A DNA stretch of 64,000 nt from Pomacea canaliculata (Eukaryota; Mollusca; Gastropoda; Architaenioglossa; Ampullariidae), in assembly GCF_003073045.1 (NCBI RefSeq), contig NC_037597.1, positions 451,501 to 515,500 of the forward strand. The letters are read 5' to 3'. Below the pieces are notes generated by a model. It saw only the letters and a list, made by a program, of their open reading frames with translations. It made no database searches and had not been told where the DNA came from. A program made the translations under genes and the position numbers. Within the stretch, counting starts at the first letter, position 1. Each line of letters starts with the position of its first letter. Below are positions 1 through 12,600 of the stretch, piece by piece.

Positions 1-638
1 TATAGAACTGACTGGTGCATTACACTTCCTCTGCAATTTCTGAACAACTCTTCATATTTTAGTCTTAGCTTTTGTTTCTGGTCAAAGAAATGTTCAGCTG
101 AAGCTATCATGAAGACTATAATTAGAGATTTAAACAGGCCAAAATGTTTTAAAACTATAAAGATAATCCTTGTATATTTACCATTAATTCTTGCTAATTT
201 AAACTCTTAGTGTTAGTAATTCTATCTTGAATACATCAAGGAGTTTTTGAAAACATCAATTATGTCTGACAACAGCTCCAAGCCTTGCTTTTAATTAGTT
301 GTTTTAGCATCATCTTTTATTTAACCAAATGGCAGTTTGCCATCGAGCTCACTTCTGCCTATCTTTATTGCATGTCCACCAGACTTCTTTCTAATCCCAA
401 TGTTTATAAAGTTGCATCAAAATCAAGACCAAGACCCAAAACCATCAGGTCATATTTTTTCCACTTTAAATTTTCAGTGACACCCAAACCAAAAGACGCT
501 AAGCTGCATGAATGCAAACATACAAGATTTTGCCTATTACTTTCTGGTGCTTCTCAATTCATTTCGATGACATTTACAGAGTACAAACACAGCAGAACAG
601 TCTGCCCCAAAAAACTCTCTTTGCTTTATATCACTCAC
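1..638. other. Intron sequence of PPP2R5E-like gene
   Basis: This lies downstream of the last visible PPP2R5E exon on the minus strand. I looked for the next B56 exon (the helix containing a WPKT-like motif) and did not see it, so it is probably beyond the left edge. The stretch is AT-rich and I recognise no gene or repeat in it. Confidence 0.5.
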
Positions 639-692
639 ATCCTCAGTTAGTGCAGCATCCTTCTCCAGAAACTGAACAACACAGTAAGCCAG
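639..692 (-). CDS. PPP2R5E: PPP2R5E-like exon 7
   Basis: An 18-codon exon beginning [12 protein letters not shown]. The acceptor TTTCAG lies just above 692 and the donor GTGAGT just below 639. It is phase 0 at both ends. It ends at the Thr-Glu-Asp where family members continue with a Val-Val or Val-Ile pair. Confidence 0.9.
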
Positions 693-3600
693 CTGAAAGT
701 AAGGAAATTAAGTCTGAGAAAGAAGCTGACATGACATCTACTGGGAGTAATAACACAATATTTACACAAATTTTACTACAAGCTTCCCACATTTCATAAA
801 ATGTACTGTATGTTCTCTGCAATGTCTATCAAATATTGCTGTAGATTATTACACTGGAGTTTGTCACTATCAGGTTCTCACTGTATAAAGCAATAATAAT
901 AATAATTTTTAAGTTGTGTCAGGTTCAAGTTAGAAGCTTCTCACTGCCAGTGATGTATCAAGCAAATAAAATTTGTTTGAAGCTTTGTGGTCTACTGGTG
1001 GCTAGAGTTAAAGAACACAACATCTCTAGACTCATCACATAACTTTAAGTCTCATTTTGAACAAAGTCCATCCTACACAACTTCTATCGTATAATTAGGT
1101 GTGTGGTGAGCTAGAATATAGATCTCAATTTGATTACAACATGGCTCTAGGTACACAAAAGGCCCTGTATTTCTTCCCTTGCTCACGACAGCGGTAAGCC
1201 CATTTATAATGTGCGGTCCATCTCCCACACTTAGGACTGACTAAAACAACTTGCTTGGTGGATGCCATGACCTGCGTGTAAAGACTAGATGTTAGTCGTG
1301 CCTCTTCCAGTCTCAGCACACTTCTCTGACCTACCTGTGCATGGTAAAGGCTGAGGCTACGAGCCTTATGCAGTGGGATCAAAACTTTCATTAGGAAAAC
1401 TTTGTGTTCAGCTTTGAGAGGCAGGGCAAAGCCATTGATGATGCTCCCCAGAATCTCCAGCAGCTCCCCAACGCCATTGAAGGATTCGGTCTCATAGATA
1501 AACCTGCCAGCATGAGTGGGACAAGCTACATATGTAGGTTACATTCAATGAACCTTTTATACAAGATAAAAAAAAAAAAAAGACCTAGAGTCCTGTAAAA
1601 TTCCCCTCTGCTCCATTGGGGGTCATTAGGAACAAGAAGAAGAGTCCTGTAAATGCATTTTGTAAGTGTAAAGAATGTTTAAGTTTTCATATGGTCCGCC
1701 CAAAACATATAACTACCTTAAAATTGATCTCCACCCATTCTGAAATATTTCAAAATATGAATCTGGCTATAATAGTTAAAATATTGTCCTCATGGATGGA
1801 AAAAAAAGCAAAAAAAACCTCTCTAGGAAGAGTATTACAAAGCAGTGAAAATGGTGCAACCTGAAGGATAGAAGCTGAAGTAATATTTGAGAAAGACTTT
1901 TGAAGGTGAATGTGTGCAGAGGAAAAAGTACCTGAGGAATATGTTATTGATTTGTTTCCGGATAAAGGCTCTCAGTCCTAGGAACTTGCCATATATTCTG
2001 TGCAGCACAGTTTTCAGAAAATCACGTTCCCGAGGATCTTCACTGTCAAACAACTCCAGCAGCTGCCAAAAGGCAGAATACAACAAAATATGCTTATGTC
2101 TTGTCAACAAAAATACTTACAAAAAATACTTTCACCACCAGATAAAAAAAACAAATCAAATGGTAACAGTAATATGTGAACATCACAAATCAGTAAAATA
2201 TTATTACTCATGTAGCTTTCAAAGACAATTAAGTATAAAGTTGCTGAAGTGAAGAATCCTACTCCCAAAGCTCACCTTTGGGAATGGACACGTAGACAAG
2301 CAATCTATATTAACATATTAAATGCATAAAATAAAGGTCATCAAGATTAGTAGTTAACTTGAAGCACTCTGCCTTGTTGTGGCCCTATGCTCCTCAAGGA
2401 TTAACAAGGACTAAACTAAGCTAGTACTCCGTCAAGGACCTATTCCCCAAAGGTTATCTTTTGCTACAGTACTTTTTGAATCCAATACATCACCTACCTG
2501 AAGGACAAATTTTTGATCTATGTACTTTTTTGCCAAACTTGGCTGGAAGTCTGGAGATTCTAAGAACCGCAGAAAGAATTCATAGACAATCTGCAACAAA
2601 AAAACAAAAAAAAAAACAACTCAGGTATTTATAATCTGACAAGCAATATTTAATAGGACAAACATTTTAACAATAGTAAAAACAGCAATAACTAAATTTG
2701 TAGAGCATGTTTCCCACGTCGATATAAGCTCAATGTGCTGTACATAAAAGAATACAAATGAACCACCAATCAACCATACACAAAATACTAGCGTCAGCAA
2801 TCATGAACTAAGTCAACAGATTAAGATGATGAACTCAGGAGTGAGTGGAATGGTATGCTTATTATACAAAACATTTCTTACAGATATTTGAGATCAGACT
2901 TGAAAGCTTTAAATATAGTCACAGTTCAAAGAGAATATTATAGAGAATTTCAAATAGCAGGGCCTGAAAAGAAGTATCTGTCAACTTTCTTCCATATGAG
3001 GCATGGCACACATAGGAGGGCAACACAAGAAAACACACACAGAAAATGACAAAGGTTGTAAGGCAGTGGTGCCCAACCTTTTCTTGCCTGAGGTTTGCAT
3101 TTGCCAAGGATATAAAATCATGGCAGTTTTGCCAGAATCATGCCGACGTTAAAAATTAAATTATGCAGCGATATACCAAAATGTAAGATTTGGTTAGGAA
3201 GAAATCATAAGCCTTTGATGGCGTCAGGGTGATGTCACCCTTGTCCCATTAAAATGAGAAAGCTGCATCAGGCATCTTCGCGGGCTGTAGGCTGGGCACA
3301 CCTGTGGTAAGGCATCAGCAGCTGAGACAGGATTGTTGGGCAAGACTGTGAAGACAAATATAGCAAAGTGTGGCCATCTTGTAACCAACGAAAGCTTGGA
3401 GAGGCAGCCATTGAAGCTTGTGGAGAATGATAGTGAGGTCACCTAGACGGGACAATGTCAGCTTGCGGAGAAGGGTAGTGTGGTCACCTAGGCCAAATAT
3501 CAGCAACATTATTCTGAGCCCTCTGAAGCTTGTCCAACTAGGAAGATCAATGAGTAGAGTTGCAGTAATCCAGCCAAGACAATACAATGGTAAACATGAG

Positions 3601-6600
3601 CTTTTTCGTTGCAGAAACTGACAAAAAGGTATGGATGTGACTGATCCTCCAAAGCCCAACAAAGATGGACTTACAGACTGCAATGATGTGAGATTCAAAA
3701 GATGTGTTGATGTGATCAAGATTCTGGATGGTCTGGGAACAAGAGATGTTTACCACAGAGAAAGTAAGCAGCCGAGGATGGCACACATTTCAGTTTCTAT
3801 ACGAAGAGCCTACTGAAAGGACCTCAGTTTTGTCATCATTCATTTTTATTAATGAACATCCAGGCTTTCAGTCTGTTGTGTGGTGTGTGGTGGCTGTGGA
3901 CCTGATGAAGCTGAGAAGAGAGGCTAGAAACTGTCGGTATGTTTTATCAACATACATGTGATACCATCAGTGATAGAGCAGGTAAAGAGAAGAATAGGCC
4001 TAGTCCCAGCATACAAGCTGTCACAGACCAACTGCAAATTAGAGACATCAGGCCCAGACTACAGTAGCTCCTCAGACAGAGAAAGATCGCAGATGGAGAA
4101 GACCTTGTCGTCACACACAATCAATCGACCAGTACCATGATGATACTTGTGTATTATTATTATTTATTATTATTGCCCGTTATGCCGGTCGGCACGTAGG
4201 GCAGTGACAAAGGTCCTCCACTTTTGCTTGTCCTGGGCTAGACTCCCCACAGTACCCCAGCTGAGGTTTAGGGTCTTCATGTCTGCCTCCACAGTTCGGC
4301 GCCAGGTGATCTTGGGCCGACCTCGCTTGCGTTTTCCTTCTGGCGTCCAGTGTAAGGCAGTTTTTATGATGGAGTTGCTCCCGCCTCGGAGGACGTGACC
4401 AATCCAGCGCCATCGCTTCTTCAACAGGATGGTGGCCATACTCTCCTGCCCACACTGGGCAAGTAGTTCTTCGTTGGAGATTGTCCTTGGCCAGAAGATG
4501 CCCAGGATTCTTCGCAGGCTTTTGGTGTGGAAGACTGACAGTTTGTTGAGGTTGCTGTCAGTCATTCGCCAGCACTCCGAGCCATACAGTAGAGTGGACA
4601 TGACCAGACTCTGGTAAAGTCTCAGCTTGGTATTGATGCTGTACTGTGTCGACTTCCAGATGTTTCGTAGGCTACAAAAGATGCCCCTGCCTTTGCTCAG
4701 TCTGCTCTGGATGTCACGGCCTGCTCCTCCATCTTGCGTGACCACGCTGCCCAAGTAGGTGAAGCTTTCAACCATCGGCAGGTCTTCTCCCTCTATGCTG
4801 ATCGGTGTTGGATTGGTGGTGTTCAGGGTCATCACTTCTGTCTTTGTCCGGCTGATGTGCAGTCCGACCTGCTGCGCAAAAGTGTGCAGGCGAATCGTCT
4901 TCTCCTGCATGTGCCGGTGGGTGTGTGACAGCAGGGCCAGGTCGTCGGCAAAGTCTAGGTCTTCTAAGTTCGTGGAGAGTGTCCATCGTATGCCCCTTGG
5001 TTCATCTTCCGTTGTATGGCACATTACCCAGTCAATGACAAGGTTAAAGAGCAGGGAAGACATCACGCAGCCCTGTCTCACTCCGGTCCCGACCTCAAAG
5101 TAGATGTCACTGTTTCCAACACAGCATGAAAAGTTCGCATAGAAGCTTTTGATCAATAGTACAATTTCCATTGGTATTCCGTATGCTCTCAGGATGCGCC
5201 AAAGGCTCTCTCTATGGATGCTGTCAAAAGCCTTCTGGAAATCTACGAAGTTAATATAGAGCTGCCTCTGCCACTCTGTGCACTGTTCAATGATGTTGCG
5301 TAGTGCGAATATCTGGTCGGTGCATCCTCTTCTTCTACGAAAACCAGCCTGTTCTTCTCTAAGTTGTGTGTCCACTGCCTCTGAGATTCGTTGGATGATG
5401 ATCTTTGTCATGATCTTGCTCGGGATGGACAGGAGAGTTATTCCTCGCCAGTTGTTGCAGTCGCTAAGGGATCCTTTCTTTGGGATTTTGACGATCACTC
5501 TTCTGGTCCAGTCATCTGGGACTTGCTTCCCTTCCCATACCGCGGTAAATAGGGGTTGCAGGATATTGGCTGCCAGTTCTGGGTCTGCCTTGAATAATTC
5601 AGCATTCAGATTGTCCTGACCTGGTGCCTGTCTATTCTTCAAGGACTTAATGATGATTTCCTGCTTCTCTGGTGGGGCGATGTTAACGTCTAGGTCCTAC
5701 TTGTGTGTTGGCTGTTAAATCCAGATTATCTTGTACATACTGTCAAGGGCTGTTACAAGTGTGTAATAGATCAGAAAAATAATCTACAAAAAAAAATATT
5801 TAAGTAAGATAAGATCCCCACCCTCTTTTCTAAACATGAAGCAGCTTTTAAGTTTATGTCATACTTATAATTTAAGTTTATTTACATCATTCTTCATACT
5901 TCAAATTTTTCTGTTCTTTTTGCTTTCCTCACCTGTAGATGTGGCCATGAAGCCTCTAAAGTTGGATCGTCTTCTTCTGGATCAAAGTCAGGATTGTCAT
6001 TTGGAGGAAGAGTTCGAAATATGTTACATGCTATCTGTAAACATAATTTGTTTTTTTCAAAAGTTGCAAGAAGATAAGACAAACATAGACTCCTAGTGTC
6101 TTAATACAGGCTAGAAACTATCTACCTGCCTACATTATTTCTACAAATGTACAGATTTATGGATGTGCATTCAAGTGCTTATGTTTTGTACATGCATTGT
6201 TCTGTGTGAAAGAGATGTTCACAGGGTGTGTTTTACAAATTACATTCATATGTTAATACAATTGCCTATGTTTTCTACATGTGTTGTTCTGTGTGAGAGA
6301 GAGGAAGGGGGAAGCATGCGAGAGATGTCGACAGAGAGAATGTGTTGTACATATATGTGTACATTCACAGTTGTCACTATACACACATACACTTATAAAT
6401 TCATAGACAAATGGACAAGAAAAGAAAGAGGTAAATAGAAAAAGAACAAGGCATCATAATTTTTCTTTACTCACTGCCATACCATACAACAGCAAGACAT
6501 CACAACTATAAAAGTGTGACAATAAGGTCTCATCTAGTAAAACTAGTATGCAGTGCTTTATTTATGGTTAGCACCTTCACAAGCTATCAACACAACAACA

Positions 6601-9600
6601 GCCATGCTGCAACATTCAGCTTGTCTAAAACGTTTTCTTAACAGGGGAAGTGGATAGCCAAAGTAGTTAAAACACTGGTGTCCAAATCCAGAGGCCAGTT
6701 CAACCCATGTGGCACAGCAAACCTCCCCCAGTATGCCTAGCTGTTAAATGTGTTACCTGACTCTTCAGAGAATTGGGAAAGGTAAGGCAGCAAGAGAGAG
6801 GAGATGGGCAGCGCCCTCATAAAAAAAGCTGGCTGAAAGAAAAGTGCAATCTCTCACACCTCCCTCCCCAGCAACTGAGAAGTTGGGGGAACTGCTTTTT
6901 TTTAACAAAAACTTTCTTGATGAGAAACATACTGTTAAATATGCAACTTTATTTTGCAATTTTTTAAAATGACTGTCATGTCAAAATTTGCTATGGTCAC
7001 ATCTTCAACAATGTGTTCAGTTACTTGGGAAGAGGATCAACTAGTGGTTAAGGGCATTCAAAACCAAGGTGCTTACTAGCCAGTTTGATACCCATGTGAT
7101 GGAGCATACTCCCCCACCCACACATCCAACTGATCCTTTGAGGGTTGGGGAAGTTAAGGCAGCTAGGTAGAGAAGATGGGCACAAACAAATGACCCTCAC
7201 TCCCCAATGATCATATGGGATGTCCTGGATGACCTTCAGCCCCGTAAAATGATTCCTCATAAGAAAGCTATGTTAAGAGATCTTGGCTGTGACAGATTTC
7301 ATGCTACACGGAAAAACATTACTTCTCTGACTTTCCCTGATATTTCCATCATAAATTTCTACTTTTCCAAACTGCTCCAATGTACATAATGCAAGACTGT
7401 TTCTCAATTCATTATGCTCTCTTGTAATGTAGTGAAACATTTTGTTTAGCAAAAAACATTTAGTTCACAAAATGCACATTAACTAATGGCCAAAAGTAGG
7501 AGCCTATTTAGCTTGATCACAAGGGGCAAATGCTGTCACAATTTCTTGTCAATTCTGCGAAGAAAATTTACAAGAAAAATAAATTCCGCAATAAAGATTT
7601 TATCCTACATCATCTAATTTTTCATGCAGACTTGTTTTTGACAATATGTTTTGTTTATGTACAAATAACCAAGGACACTACATCAGGTGGGCCAACATCT
7701 CTAATAATAATAATGTGAACATATAACATGCAGCATCACAAACAAAATAGATGACACTCTGTGCAGACCAATAATGATAAATGAAAGATAACAGCCAGCG
7801 GACAATGAGGTACATATAGACACACTGAACAGCATAACGATGAGGTACAAGAGTAGAACCCAAAGCAATGGATGAAGGTATGAAGGGATATAAACAGTGT
7901 AAGTGTAATGTGGGAACAGGTCATTTGCAATGCGTCTGCACTGGCCTAAGGCATCCCTGGTTTTTTTCCTTTAGAAAGTGCACCATAGGTCTATGAACAT
8001 CATTATTTTTTATATGACAGGCATTTTCTGTGTGATTTCTGACTACCCTGCACGCAAAGGTTAATGCAAAGGTTTATTATTTTTTCTGCATACCAAAACC
8101 AATCAAGACTGGGGAAAAGCTCTTAGGAGATATGTAAACTATTGTGATCTATTGTGTGACAGAGACAATAGATACAGAAAATTAAGGTATGTTTGGGATA
8201 AATTCCATTTTTTAATGCTTCCTTTTCCAGCGAACACATTATTTCGACCAAGCATGCACTTCTTGAGGAACTCACTGTCTGCAAACGCCCTGTTCTCTTT
8301 TACAATATTATCTGCCACAATAAAACTTGTTTTTGTTACCACCTGATGAGCAAAACTATTTTGTTGCTTTTTTAGCTGTTCAACCAATTGCTGAATTTTC
8401 TGCCCTTGAATCTTCGGAAAGTTTAATGCAATACGCTGGATGTTTTGTGCTAAAATGGCGTTTCAGATTGATCTCTCTGAAAACTGTGATCCATTCTCAG
8501 CAAATTAAACATACAGCTTTATCTCCAACATCTGTGGAAAAAAATCGTGCTGTCACTTGTTGAATTTTCTATATTTACTATACACCTTTCTTTTTTTTCC
8601 TGTCACCCATCATGTTGAACTGCTACAGTCCTAACTTGCTGCACTGAAACTGCAACCTTTAGGGCTAGCAAACACTGAACGACTGAACTCATGATTAGGA
8701 TCCGACTGTTTGCCGGAAGGGAAGACCTAAACATGCTAAGCCAACAACATATCTGATCACTAGCAATGACACATTGGCATCCCAACACCGGTAAAAGGTG
8801 GTTAGAATATGTTGAAACAAAACGAGTAGTCATGGTGCAAAGAAATTTGCCACCAGCCTTTTCTTTAAAGGCAGCTGCCACCAGCAATGCTCTCTCATGA
8901 CTACATCAGACACATTGTTGTGTACTTTGTCTGTGATTGTCTGTTATGTGTTGCCGTACAACAATACAAGTCATATTTGATAAATTAAATGAATCTAGGT
9001 TTTCTACTAAAAAAACAAACTTGTGCACTTCATATTTTGGCAGACGGGCCAGGGCAAAGACATCCACTGGCCGTACTTAGTTGTACTTGTCGTACTTAGG
9101 GTATTTTCTCAGTATGGACCTACAAATCACATCTATTTCTTACTGATCTTAGCACAGATCAGAAAGTCTGTGCTTGGCTATCAATCTCTTCATACCCAGT
9201 GTAGCTCAGACAGTGACACAGCATTGTTCTGAGGTTCCTTAAAACCACAGTGGGCAGAAAAGTCACTGTGCAATCATAGAGTCTTTAAATTATATAGCAC
9301 TTTTCCAACAATTTGCTCACAGCGATTTACGGAAATGATATACAGAAGTAAACTGAATGACCAACAATCATGCACCCATATTCACAAATAACAAACATGA
9401 TCACTTTTACAGCAGAAATATCCGCTCACACACGAAGAAAATACAGACACCTTAGGCCTGCTCAAGGTCAGGACAGGTGTACAGTAAAGTCACTGTTCTA
9501 AAAAGATGCATCTTAAGTTTACACTTGAGGGTGGTAAGAAAATCAGAATGACAAAGGCTGATGGGTCATCTATTTCAAGTTGATGGGGCTTGACAGGAGA

Positions 9601-12600
9601 AAGACCTCTGTCCATTCATCATTTGTCTTAAGTTATAATTATATCAATTTAAAGCAATGTCAGTGAACAAAACAATTCTTTCTCCTCTCTGCATTATTAA
9701 TCACTAGATGCTCAACCCATTGTAGCGATATCATTACCAATCTTATCATAACTTTGGAGAATCCATAGGAGAAATTTTGCCAGGTCGAGTTACTTTGCCT
9801 CTTCTGAGACAAGGATCCTTTCTAGTACTAGTACGTTCATTGATTTCAGTGAAGCAAAAATGGCAAAGAGATGCATTTGGGATGTTTTCAACACCAATTC
9901 TACGTACCCTGAAAGACTTGAAAACGAACAAATGAAGTTCATACTATTTTCAAAACCATATCGTGACAAAGAGAAATGTCTCAGATGGATACAACTTTGT
10001 GATCAACCACATGGGCAGCTTAGCATAGAGCTTCTGGTCAACAACTATAATTTTTACATCTGCACCAAAGCAAATCAAATAATTAAACGCCAGTATGTAA
10101 AAAAATATAATGATAAAAATGTCAAGCCAAAAAACAAGCAGTATTTGACATCTAAATTTTGTTGTAAAGTGGTGAATGACAGCTACTACTATGAAGGCAA
10201 GTGTTCACTGTTTGTTGGTATTACATCATAGTTTAGGCTAGTACTGAATGTGGTGTTTAGCAAATAATGTAAAGCTGTGATTCGTGACTATATTATTATT
10301 AATAAATTGTTTTCTGTTCTCATTTAACTAGTAAAAATTCCTCATTTACCCTTCTTTGCCATCATAATGGGCATAATTGCAGTGGCAATTAAAAAAAAAA
10401 GCTGCACACCCTTTGGTGAAGTCAAAATGAGATGTTAAAGGGATTAAAATGATCACCAAAGTCGCGTGGCAGAAAAGTGAGGTAAGCTTGACATGTAGCC
10501 ATGTTTGTCTCAGACTGGGCCACATGTATCACGCATGGTCAATGGGCAGAGCAAGAGGCGGGGTTATTAGCGATTAATATTTCACAATTTCAGGCCACAA
10601 ACCTCTAACCTACTGTGCTTTGCATGCAGCTGTAGTTATTATGTGACCCTGGTCACTCCCTGTTAATACCAGTCAGAAATGTACTGTAAATCCCCAGTCT
10701 CCAGTGAGCTCAGATCATTTTCACCTTTGTCAGCAACTCTGTGCACCTTCTGCATGTGTGTTGTGCACCGTGTTATGTACATCCACACACTTGCACAATA
10801 AACTAGTTATGTACATATGAGAACCCCGAGGTATCAGATTAAAAGCATGTCAAATGTAACAATCACAGGTGAAAGAATAAAAATAACTCCAGCACATACA
10901 TGCAGATAACTCACCATGCGCACAATGTCAGGGTAGACTGGTTCAGTCAGAACATTGCGAGTAGCAGTGATATAGTCCACCAGCTCGTTCAGGCAGGCTC
11001 TCTTGATCTCCTTGCTCTTGAGGTCTGTCACAGGATCCATGAAGTCGAAGACCACGCAGCATTGTTGAAGCTTTTTGATGAACAGCTCCTGCTGTTCTGC
11101 TGGAGGTGTATCTGTCAAACGTCACCAACAGACAATGGGTTAGTACTGTTTGTCATTAATGTCAACAGCTTACTTCTGTGGTACCATGTCCTTCAGCATT
11201 ATTATGTCACGCAGCCATGCACACAATAGATGCTTATGTTAAGGTACAGTAACAAAACAACTCTGCTCTAAGTTCATTTAGATACAGACAGAGTGAAAGC
11301 ATGATGTACGGATGATGATGCAGTAAAATCATATCTTTTACATATCAAGTCCTATTCTAAAAATAAAGAATACTTTTATTAAATCCCATCTTTGACCAAC
11401 CCTTCTGAAAAGAAAGATGCTTATGCCACATCATATGTCACATTATGGATGTTGTCTATGTCATCTTCACCAAATCTTTTCTTGTGTAACCTAACCTCCA
11501 CTGCATGGTCTCTATGACAGCCATGACTATCCTTTAACACAAATTCCTTTCAAGTTTAGTATCCTGACTGTGAGCAGCTATTTTAGTAAGACACTTGACA
11601 GGGGATTTAAGGGCATCATAAGTGTTGTTTCCTACTTTTTCGACATAATTGCAAAGTCAGCCAGTCTCCACAACACAGTCTGTAAGTCAGAGCCAGTTTC
11701 TGATAATAATATGATCCCACACAAAAATGTAACATGAATTTTTTTTTAAGTTCCTTTCATTTTTCATCACTCTTTTACCATAGGCAGTTTCGCTAGTTGC
11801 AGACACAAAGGGCACAATTATCAGCAGTGACTCTGGTAGTTCCTCAGCTTCTTATTCACCTCAGCCTGTTTCTAGGAATCGTGAAAGAAATGGTCTTAAA
11901 AAAGGCTAAGGCAGATTTCATTTGCCCACTTGATATTTTTATGTGTCCTGAGGAACAATAGTTCAAAACCTGAAGATGACATATTCCTGTCTGCTGAAGG
12001 GTATGAGGTAGACCTAAGCTAAGTTCTAGAAGGATTCTGAACACCCACATGTGGCAAAATACAACTTGCTATTTCAATATCTAGCACATGGCAAAGATAG
12101 GGGTAAGGTGAATTTTGACAGCACTAGTCCCTGGAGCAAAAGTGAAAAAAGAAAATCTTATTGCTCTTTCAGCACTATTATTCATCTGTAAGTGTAAGGT
12201 GTTGCTGCTTGTTTTCTTTTTTTTCAAAGTTAAAATTTTAGAAACTGAATAACATTGATCAACATAATGAAATCCTTTTCCTCTTTTACAGTAGATGAGT
12301 GTACTCAATAATCTCCCTAAAATTTCTTTTCTTAAAAAAAAAAAAAAGGTTAATATCCTCATTTGATGACTTCACTGGCGACTAGAAACAAACCTAAAAA
12401 ATGTATAATTGCGTAATTGCGCACAGGATAGTTTTTCACATCTCTTCCCAAGTGTGCATCTCTTCTAAATAAATAGGATCCATAACATTAATTAAAACAT
12501 TAAATGAAATAAATATTACAAATACTGTAATGTTGGCAACAGTTAACAGTACACTATTCAAATATTTTCTTAGATCTTGGAATAATGCATTATATAACAC

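Noticed and set aside
1134..1334. Extension of PPP2R5E exon 6 below 1335
   Set aside because: The frame stays open but the B56 similarity stops exactly at CAG|GTAGGT, and the next family segment ([12 protein letters not shown]) is found at 639-692.
4429..5619. Plus-strand frames across the LINE A copy (also 38044-39234)
   Set aside because: These are antisense shadows of the RT ORF, reproduced in the second copy because the DNA is nearly identical.
6645..7275. True tRNA genes at the two tRNA-Leu-like heads
   Set aside because: The acceptor stem and several arm positions do not pair, and both carry the same long SINE body.
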